Of a stretch of DNA of 64,000 nucleotides, positions 57,785 through 64,000 are shown one piece after another (positions within the stretch are counted from its first letter, which is position 1; each line of letters starts with the position of its first letter). Origin of the DNA: Pseudomonas viridiflava (lineage in GTDB: Bacteria; Pseudomonadota; Gammaproteobacteria; Pseudomonadales; Pseudomonadaceae); assembly GCF_900602065.1 (NCBI RefSeq), contig NZ_UWFN01000263.1, positions 161,757-225,756 of the forward strand, in the 5' to 3' direction. The position numbers and the translations under genes were made by a program. Below the pieces are notes generated by a model, which saw nothing but the letters and a program-made list of their open reading frames with translations, was not told the DNA's origin and searched no databases.

Positions 57785-58035
57785 TGCGCGTTTACAGCGC
57801 GTCACTTTTGAAAGGAGCCCAAAAGTAACCAAAAGGCTCTTGCCCCACCACTTGGTGCCTCGCTGTCGCTCGGCATACCCGAACACAGATTCTGAACCGT
57901 GGGCCGCCGCAACGGGCCATCCATGGCCCAATGCGGCTAACCCGGCATCCTTGCCGGGTTGCCCACGGCTCAGAATCTGCGTTCGGCCAGCGTGGTTTAA
58001 CGGGGCGCCTCAGATCAAAATCAAAAGCGTGGCGG
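57785..58035. repeat. long palindrome-rich intergenic element
   Basis: About 250 bases between maf and sppA contain imperfect nested palindromes (for example ggccatccatggcc near 57918 and acccggcatccttgccgggt near 57941) and no coding frame. It resembles a dispersed element that I recall from many Pseudomonas genomes, ending gtttaacggggcgcct. No copy elsewhere in this window. Together with the terminator at 58104 it fills the 425-base gap. Confidence 0.5.
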
Positions 58036-58103
58036 CCTGATAGCCGACCTGGATGCGCGAGCTTACCCAGCCATGGTGCTCAGTGGTCGACATCTGCGGA
58101 ATA

Positions 58104-58132
58104 AAAAAACCGACCAATGGTCGGTTTTTTTT
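58104..58132. terminator. bidirectional terminator between maf and sppA
   Basis: The stem AAACCGACCA/TGGTCGGTTT has T runs on both sides (TTTTTTTT on the plus strand, TTTTTTT on the minus), in the convergent gap. It can end both transcripts. Confidence 0.8.
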
Positions 58133-58150
58133 GTTGGCTACGATTCGCAA

Positions 58151-59155
58151 TCAGCGAAGCGTCGGCCCTTTGAAGCCTGCCCACATTGCGATTTGGTCAG
58201 CCACGCTGGCGCCCAGTTTTTTCGAGAAGCGATCGAACGGGGATTCCTGGACGGTGAAGTCGACCATTTCTTTTTCGCCGATCACTTCACGTGCGACGTA
58301 GCTGGAGCTGCCCAGTCCGTCGATCAGGCCCAGCGGCAAGGCTTGTTCGCCCGTCCAGACCAGCCCGGAGAACAGTTCAGGATGATCTTTATCCTTCAGA
58401 CGGTCGCCGCGCCCCTGTTTCACGCTGGCGATGAACTGACGATGAGTCGTGTCCAGCACGCTCTGCCAGAAGGCGGTTTCGTCTTCTTTTTGTGGCTGGA
58501 ACGGATCGAGGAACGACTTGTGCTCGCCCGACGTGTAGGTACGACGATCAACACCCAGCTTTTCCATTGCGCCGACAAAGCCGAAGCCTGCTGCGGTGAC
58601 GCCGATGGAGCCCACCAGACTGGCCTTGTCGGCGTAGATCTGGTCAGCCGCGCTGGCGATGTAATAGGCACCCGAGGCCCCCAGGTCGGTGATCACGGCA
58701 TAGACCTTGATCTCCGGCTTCTCGGCGCGCAGGCGACGGATCTCATCGGCAACATAGCCCGACTGCACCGGGCTACCACCAGGGCTGTTGATGCGCAGGA
58801 TCACGCCTTTGGTTTTCGGATCTTCGAACGCCGCACGCAGGCTGCCAACGATGTTATCGGCGCTGGCAGGCTCCTTGTCGGCGATCATGCCTTCGATCTG
58901 GATCAGCGCGGTGTGATGCGCACTGCCAGAGGCGCTCTTCTCGAAATCGCCCAGCGGCGTGAACAGGAACAATGCCGTGATCAGATAAAGGAAGGTCAGG
59001 CACTTGAAGAAAATCCCCCAGCGACGCGAGCGACGCTGCTCCTGGATGCCTGCCAGCAAGGTTTTTTCCAGCAACTTCCAGCTCTTCGCATCAGCCTTGC
59101 TGTCTGCGAGTTCATCCTTGTCCTGCGAAACCGGTGCTTTCCATTCGTCCGACAT
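58151..59155 (-). CDS. sppA: signal peptide peptidase SppA, short form, 334 aa
   Basis: Inner-membrane serine protease that degrades cleaved signal peptides. One membrane helix (about residues 45-67), then an S49 domain with RINSPGGSPVQSGYVADEI, the catalytic Ser in LGASGAYYIASAADQIYADKASLVGSIGV, and the basic partner downstream. Length 334 aa is the short form without the N-terminal duplicate. It precedes the bidirectional terminator and follows the HAD gene by 4 bases. Confidence 0.92.
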   Translation of the reverse strand: MSDEWKAPVSQDKDELADSKADAKSWKLLEKTLLAGIQEQRRSRRWGIFFKCLTFLYLITALFLFTPLGDFEKSASGSAHHTALIQIEGMIADKEPASADNIVGSLRAAFEDPKTKGVILRINSPGGSPVQSGYVADEIRRLRAEKPEIKVYAVITDLGASGAYYIASAADQIYADKASLVGSIGVTAAGFGFVGAMEKLGVDRRTYTSGEHKSFLDPFQPQKEDETAFWQSVLDTTHRQFIASVKQGRGDRLKDKDHPELFSGLVWTGEQALPLGLIDGLGSSSYVAREVIGEKEMVDFTVQESPFDRFSKKLGASVADQIAMWAGFKGPTLR

Positions 59156-59159
59156 TTAT

Positions 59160-59861
59160 TTACGACCCCAACAATGAAGACTGACGACTGCGATCACCCA
59201 GCCAGGTGCGCAGCTCGGAAAAATGTTCGATAGCCAGACGCGGCTCGTAGGTACGCAATGAATCCAGTGACTGTGCGCCATAGCCGACAGCCACTGAATC
59301 CATACCAGCATTACGCGCCATCAACAGATCGAACGAAGAATCACCCACCATCAGCGCCCGCCTCGGCTCAACCCCGCAATGCTGCAGGATTTCATTGAGC
59401 ATCAGCGGATCAGGCTTGCTGGCGGTTTCATCCGCAGCGCGGGTGATGTCGAAATAATCGAGCCAGTCATGGGCCTTGAGTACACGATCAAGGCCGCGAC
59501 GCGCCTTGCCGGTCGCAACGGCCAGCTTGTAACCCTCGGCGCGCCAGCCCTCAATGGATTCGCGCACCGCCTCGAACAAAGGCGAGGCAACGTCGTTATC
59601 CATGGCCATATAGCTGTCGGCGTAATGCTGACGGAAGTCGATCAGGTCATTGCCGGTGATGTCCGGATAAAGCGTACGAATCGCTTCGGGCAGCCCCAGA
59701 CCGATAATGCCTTTGATCGCCTGCTCATCACGCTCCGGCCTGCCGCTCTCGACAGCTGCGGCGCGCATGGCGGCGACGATACGACCAATGGAGTCGGCCA
59801 GCGTGCCGTCCCAGTCAAAAATCAACAAATCGTACTTCGATGATTCAAAATCAGGTCGCAC
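59160..59861 (-). CDS. HAD-superfamily phosphatase, 233 aa
   Basis: Haloacid-dehalogenase-type phosphatase of the Gph/PGP-like branch. Motif I is DWDGTLADS (about residues 16-24), motif II in [11 protein letters not shown], and motif IV in [16 protein letters not shown]. The substrate is unknown; phosphoglycolate phosphatase is possible. The start codon is GTG at 59861, overlapping rluC by 11 bases. Confidence 0.92.
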   Translation of the reverse strand: MRPDFESSKYDLLIFDWDGTLADSIGRIVAAMRAAAVESGRPERDEQAIKGIIGLGLPEAIRTLYPDITGNDLIDFRQHYADSYMAMDNDVASPLFEAVRESIEGWRAEGYKLAVATGKARRGLDRVLKAHDWLDYFDITRAADETASKPDPLMLNEILQHCGVEPRRALMVGDSSFDLLMARNAGMDSVAVGYGAQSLDSLRTYEPRLAIEHFSELRTWLGDRSRQSSLLGS

Positions 59862-60819
59862 TCAAACGCTCCACTGTCTTGGCCCACATCTCATCTACGG
59901 GTGCCTGCAATTTAAGCTCGCCACCATCCTGCAGTGGCACGGTCAACATGTAAGCATGCAGGAACAAGCGCTTGCCGCCCAGATCACGAATCTCGCGACT
60001 GAAGTCTTCGTCGCCGTATTTGGTATCACCCGCAATCGCGTGTCCCGCATGCAGTGTGTGCACGCGAATCTGGTGAGTGCGACCCGTCACCGGCTTGGCC
60101 TCGACCATGGTGGCGAAATCTCCGAAGCGGCGCAGCACTTTGAAAATTGTCAGCGCCTCCTTGCCCTCGTCATTGACTTCGACCATGCGCTCACCGGAAC
60201 GCAGGTTGCTCTTGAGCAATGGCGCGCTAACGCGCTTCTGGGCGGTATCCCAACGACCGCGCACCAACGCCATGTAGCGCTTGTCGACGCCGTCTCCCCG
60301 CAACGCTTCGTGCAAATGGCGCAACATGCTGCGCTTCTTGGCGATCATCAGCAGACCGGAAGTATCGCGGTCCAGGCGGTGCACCAACTCCAGCTCTTTG
60401 GCGTCCGGGCGCATCTGCCGGAACGCCTCGATGACGCCGAAGTTAAGGCCGCTGCCGCCATGCACGGCAATACCTGCGGGTTTGTTGAGCACGATCAGCG
60501 CCTTGTCCTCGTAGACAATCGCCGCCTCAAGACGCTGCAGCAGCCCCTGGGCGACAGGCACGGGCTCATCCCGCTCCGGCACACGTACCGGCGGAACCCT
60601 GATGATGTCGCCTGCCTGCAACTTGTACTCGGGCTTGATGCGCCCCTTGTTCACCCGCACTTCGCCTTTGCGCAAGATGCGGTAAATCAAGGTCTTGGGC
60701 ACGCCTTTGAGGAAAGTGACAAGAAAGTTATCGATACGTTGACCGGCATATTCCGGCGCAACCTCTACCAGCTGGACGCCGGGGGTTGGAGGGGTGATAT
60801 TCGTCATGGCGCAAATCAT
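59851..60819 (-). CDS. rluC: 23S rRNA pseudouridine synthase RluC, 322 aa
   Basis: Makes pseudouridine at positions 955, 2504 and 2580 of 23S rRNA in E. coli. It has an N-terminal S4 domain (about residues 25-80: [13 protein letters not shown]) and the RluA-type catalytic domain with [11 protein letters not shown] (catalytic Asp), [12 protein letters not shown] and KRLFLHAY. An internal ATG four codons in is also possible. It is divergent from rne, as in other Pseudomonas. Confidence 0.94.
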   Translation of the reverse strand: MICAMTNITPPTPGVQLVEVAPEYAGQRIDNFLVTFLKGVPKTLIYRILRKGEVRVNKGRIKPEYKLQAGDIIRVPPVRVPERDEPVPVAQGLLQRLEAAIVYEDKALIVLNKPAGIAVHGGSGLNFGVIEAFRQMRPDAKELELVHRLDRDTSGLLMIAKKRSMLRHLHEALRGDGVDKRYMALVRGRWDTAQKRVSAPLLKSNLRSGERMVEVNDEGKEALTIFKVLRRFGDFATMVEAKPVTGRTHQIRVHTLHAGHAIAGDTKYGDEDFSREIRDLGGKRLFLHAYMLTVPLQDGGELKLQAPVDEMWAKTVERLSAT

Positions 60820-60836
60820 AACAATTTTTTATGGAT

Positions 60837-60865
60837 TTGAAGCACTTAATGATTGCTGCTATAGT
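60837..60865 (+). promoter_or_regulatory. sigma70 promoter of rne
   Basis: TTGAAG (60837-60842) and TATAGT (60860-60865) are spaced by 17 bases, a good promoter. Transcription should begin near 60872, giving a leader of about 650 bases. Confidence 0.7.
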
Positions 60866-60871
60866 CGCGAA

Positions 60872-61520
60872 CGCCGCCAAAAGCGGCCTGGACAGCGGAC
60901 AAACGGTTTATGACCGGCCCTGCCCTACGCAATTCACGAGGACGCGAGGCCGTCCTACGGGGCTTTCGGTGACAACGGATTGGCTGCAAACGTAACAAGC
61001 GCAGGTGACATGAGGCCTGATAGACGCCAGATCGCAGAGTTATCACTCGCCTTCAGAGCTAAAAAATCACGGCCAGTTCACAAAGTGCAGTCGTTTACAG
61101 ACGCTCCGAGCGAATGTTTCGGAAACAAACGCCTTAAGCCATGATGCGCGACCCTCCCTCTGGAAGGCCGCGGTAAATGCCAACCCGTTGCGGATTCTGC
61201 GCACGGCAGCACCCGAATTATCAGGGATACGTGTAGGGTGGAGACGCACAACCATCGGACTGTGTAGCACAAGGCTTGTTTTAGACGCTTCATCTCGTCC
61301 GCTACCGATGGTCGATTCCTCCTCCTGACAAAGCTTTTGCTGAAAGGGTGTCTTTTGTCACCACAGCAAGCAGGAAACGTCGTCGCGACTTCGGCCCCGT
61401 TGGCCGTAATCTCGCTAGACACTGGAGTGTCCAACCACTCCTGACGTGCCCTGACACCGACCGTGAGAAGTCGTGTGTGCCGAACGCCGTTTCCGGCAGC
61501 CCGGAAACCGACGGTACTAC
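60872..61520 (+). other. long 5' untranslated region of rne
   Basis: About 650 bases without a gene. In E. coli the rne leader is long and folds into hairpins that let RNase E regulate its own mRNA. Here many short inverted repeats are visible (for example cgccaaaagcgg near 60873), and no open frame with a ribosome-binding site was found. The same feedback role is inferred. Confidence 0.6.
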
Positions 61521-64000
61521 ATGAAAAGAATGCTGATTAATGCAACTCAACCCGAAGAGTTGCGCGTTGCACTGGTAGACGGCCAGCGCTTATATGACCT
61601 GGACATCGAGTCCGGTGCCCGCGAGCAGAAAAAGGCCAATATCTATAAAGGCCGGATCACTCGCATCGAACCCAGCCTTGAGGCTGCCTTTGTCGATTTC
61701 GGCTCTGAGCGCCACGGCTTCCTGCCTCTCAAAGAAATCTCCCGCGAGTACTTCAAGAAAGCCCCCGAAGGCCGCGTCAACATCAAGGACGTCCTGACCG
61801 AAGGCCAGGAAGTTATCGTTCAGGTCGAAAAAGAAGAGCGCGGTAACAAAGGCGCAGCCCTGACGACCTTCATCAGTCTGGCCGGTCGTTATCTGGTCCT
61901 GATGCCTAACAACCCACGTGCAGGCGGTATTTCCCGTCGCATTGAGGGCGAAGAGCGCAACGAACTGCGCGAAGCGCTGAACGGCCTGATTGCTCCAGCC
62001 GACATGGGTCTGATCGTGCGCACTGCCGGCCTGGGCCGCAGCAGCGAAGAAATGCAGTGGGACCTCGACTACCTGCTGCAACTCTGGACCGCCATCAAAG
62101 AAGCTTCGCTGGACCGCGCCGCTCCTTTCCTGATCTACCAGGAAAGCAACGTCATCATCCGCGCTATCCGCGACTACCTGCGCCAGGACATCGGCGAAGT
62201 GCTGATCGACAGCATCGAAGCCCAGGAAGAAGCCCTGACCTTCATCCGCCAGGTGATGCCGCAGTACGCCAGCAAGATCAAGCTGTACGAAGACAGCGTT
62301 CCGCTGTTCAACCGTTTCCAGATCGAAAGCCAGATCGAGACCGCCTTCCAGCGCGTCGTTGAACTGCCTTCCGGCGGCTCCATCGTTATCGATCCGACCG
62401 AAGCCCTGGTGTCCATCGACATCAACTCGGCGCGCGCCACCAAAGGCAGCGACATCGAAGAAACCGCCCTGCAGACCAACCTTGAAGCGGCTGAAGAAAT
62501 CGCCCGTCAGTTGCGCCTGCGTGACATCGGCGGCCTGATCGTCATCGACTTCATCGACATGACGCCGGCCAAGAACCAGCGCGCCGTGGAAGAAAAAGTC
62601 CGCGAAAGCCTCGAAGCTGACCGCGCTCGCGTTCAAGTCGGTCGCATCTCGCGCTTCGGCCTGCTGGAAATGTCCCGTCAGCGCCTGCGTCCATCCCTGG
62701 GCGAAAGCAGCGGTATCGTCTGCCCGCGCTGTAATGGCACTGGCATCATCCGTGACGTTGAATCGCTGTCGTTGGCCATCTTGCGTCTGATCGAAGAAGA
62801 AGCCCTGAAAGACCGTACTGCCGAAGTCCGCGCTCAAGTGCCGATTCCGGTTGCTGCTTTCCTGCTCAACGAAAAACGCAACTCGATCACCAAGATCGAA
62901 CTGCGCACCCGCGCCCGCATCATCATCCTGCCGAACGATCACCTCGAAACGCCGCATTTCGAAGTTCAGCGTCTGCGTGATGACAGCCCGGAAGCCCACA
63001 CCCTGCAGTCCAGCTATGAAATCGCTGCCGCTGCTGCTGAAGTGGAAGAAGTTCAGCCAGCTGCCGCCACCCGGACCCTGGTTCGTCAGGAAGCTGCAGT
63101 CAAAACTGCTCCACCGCGCGCCAACGCTCCGGTTCCGGTTGAGGCAGCCGCTGCTGCTCCAGCGCCAGTCGCTCACGAGCCAAGCCTGTTCAAAGGTCTG
63201 GTCAAATCCCTGGTGAGCCTGTTCGCCACCAAGGAGGAGCCAGCCGCACCGGTTGTGGTTGAAAAGCCTGCCGCCGAACGCCCTGCGCGCAACGAAGAAC
63301 GCCGCAACGGCCGTCAACAAAGCCGTGGACGCAACAACCGTCGCGACGAAGAACGCAAGCCGCGTGAAGAACGCGCCGAACGTGCACCACGCGAAGAGCG
63401 TGCTCCACGTGAGGAACGCGCACCTCGTGAAGAACGTGCACCGCGTGCTCCACGTGAAGCCATCGACGAAAACAATGCAGCACCGCGTGAAGAACGCCCG
63501 GCCCGCGCACCGCGTGAAGAGCGCGCACCTCGTGCACCACGCGCGCCACGTGAAGACCGCAAGCCGCGTGAAGAGCGTGTACGTGAACTGCGCGAACCTC
63601 TGGATGCCGCTCCGGCAGCCGATGCTCCGCGTGAAGAGCGTGCACCTCGCGAGGAACGCGCTCCACGCGAAGAACGCCAGCCACGTGCGCCGCGTGAAGA
63701 ACGCCAGCCTCGCGCCGAGCAGGCCGCAGCTGCGGTCAGCGAAGACGAAGTGCTGCCGAACGAAGAACTGACGACCGAGGATCATCAGGACGGTGCAGAA
63801 GGCGATCGCCCTCGCCGCCGCTCCCGTGGTCAGCGTCGTCGCAGCAACCGTCGTGAGCGCCAGCGTGACGCAAACGGCAACGTGATCGAAGGTTCCGAAG
63901 GCGCTGAAGAAGAAGGCAGCGAATCCGGTAACTCCGATCAGGCAGCAGGCCTGGCTATTACCGCAGCCACCGCAGCCGTTGCCAGCAGCGTCATCAGTGC
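61521..64000 (+). CDS. rne: ribonuclease E, 5' part (runs off the window)
   Basis: Endonuclease of mRNA decay and rRNA/tRNA processing, scaffold of the degradosome. 826 codons are in the window without a stop. The start ([14 protein letters not shown]) is near-identical to E. coli. S1 domain about residues 37-120, then the DNase I-like domain with catalytic Asp300 (VSIDINSA) and Asp343 (VIDFIDM), and the Zn-link CPRCNGTG (Cys401, Cys404). From about residue 510 the tail is disordered; residues 580-740 repeat Arg/Glu/Pro units ([14 protein letters not shown]), an arginine-rich RNA-binding region. The end of the gene lies to the right. Confidence 0.97.
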   Translation, partial: MKRMLINATQPEELRVALVDGQRLYDLDIESGAREQKKANIYKGRITRIEPSLEAAFVDFGSERHGFLPLKEISREYFKKAPEGRVNIKDVLTEGQEVIVQVEKEERGNKGAALTTFISLAGRYLVLMPNNPRAGGISRRIEGEERNELREALNGLIAPADMGLIVRTAGLGRSSEEMQWDLDYLLQLWTAIKEASLDRAAPFLIYQESNVIIRAIRDYLRQDIGEVLIDSIEAQEEALTFIRQVMPQYASKIKLYEDSVPLFNRFQIESQIETAFQRVVELPSGGSIVIDPTEALVSIDINSARATKGSDIEETALQTNLEAAEEIARQLRLRDIGGLIVIDFIDMTPAKNQRAVEEKVRESLEADRARVQVGRISRFGLLEMSRQRLRPSLGESSGIVCPRCNGTGIIRDVESLSLAILRLIEEEALKDRTAEVRAQVPIPVAAFLLNEKRNSITKIELRTRARIIILPNDHLETPHFEVQRLRDDSPEAHTLQSSYEIAAAAAEVEEVQPAAATRTLVRQEAAVKTAPPRANAPVPVEAAAAAPAPVAHEPSLFKGLVKSLVSLFATKEEPAAPVVVEKPAAERPARNEERRNGRQQSRGRNNRRDEERKPREERAERAPREERAPREERAPREERAPRAPREAIDENNAAPREERPARAPREERAPRAPRAPREDRKPREERVRELREPLDAAPAADAPREERAPREERAPREERQPRAPREERQPRAEQAAAAVSEDEVLPNEELTTEDHQDGAEGDRPRRRSRGQRRRSNRRERQRDANGNVIEGSEGAEEEGSESGNSDQAAGLAITAATAAVASSVIS

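Noticed and set aside
58073..59233. 386-codon open frame antisense to sppA
   Set aside because: Overlaps the whole of sppA on the other strand and has no recognisable domain.
61590..63785. 731-codon open frame antisense to rne
   Set aside because: Mirror frame caused by the GC-rich codon use and the repeats of rne; the protein is low in known motifs and has no ribosome-binding site.

Overview
The window is chromosomal DNA of a Pseudomonas, most likely from the P. syringae / P. fluorescens side of the genus. The evidence is the gene order from tatD through pilZ, holB, tmk, mltG, pabC, fabF, acpP, fabG, fabD, plsX, rpmF, yceD, maf, sppA, a HAD gene and rluC to rne, a second conserved block (metZ-purF-cvpA-dedD-folC-accD-trpF-truA-fimV-asd-like), Pseudomonas-type REP palindromes, and xylose and acid-sugar catabolic genes typical of plant-associated strains. 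The species call is inference; no database was searched.

Layout. 1-5350: an unrecognised left end, an AT-rich gap, a small secreted protein, a secreted GH3 beta-glucosidase with a PA14 insert, and a TetR regulator. 5351-12060: D-xylose module (xylR divergent from xylA-xylF-xylG-xylH, no xylB). 12259-18640: an HDOD protein, a membrane-anchored nitrilase-fold protein lacking its catalytic Cys and Lys, an AraC-type regulator, and ilvA behind what looks like an intact Ile-codon attenuator, then a lipoprotein. 18796-27556: an acid-sugar operon (DapA-family lyase, Fe-type alcohol dehydrogenase, DUF1537 kinase, PdxA2, Na+/solute symporter, cytoplasmic BNR/sialidase-fold protein, SDR, DeoR regulator) preceded by three copies of a 15-bp operator-like repeat. 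27531-30107: LysR regulator, a metallo-beta-lactamase-fold protein with an altered metal site, and a DsbA/FrnE-like oxidoreductase. 30446-30869: two tRNA-Asp genes and one tRNA-Val. 31046-44219: the metZ-to-asd-like block, all on the minus strand. 44300-60819: the DUF1285-to-rluC block, mostly minus strand, including a plus-strand small RNA locus at the position of RgsA. 60837-64000: rne with its promoter, a roughly 650-nt leader and a gene that runs off the right edge.

The most interesting points are the ilvA leader (a short peptide with three consecutive Ile codons, whose last codons can pair with the terminator stem) and the acid-sugar operon. The enzymes of that operon can be ordered into a complete hypothetical route: a 3-deoxy-2-ulosaric acid is split to pyruvate and a four-carbon aldehyde acid, which is reduced to threonate, phosphorylated, and oxidatively decarboxylated to DHAP. 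For 3-deoxy-D-lyxo-2-heptulosaric acid, a plant rhamnogalacturonan-II sugar, the predicted four-carbon product is D-threonate, a known substrate of DUF1537 kinases. This assignment is inference and has not been tested.
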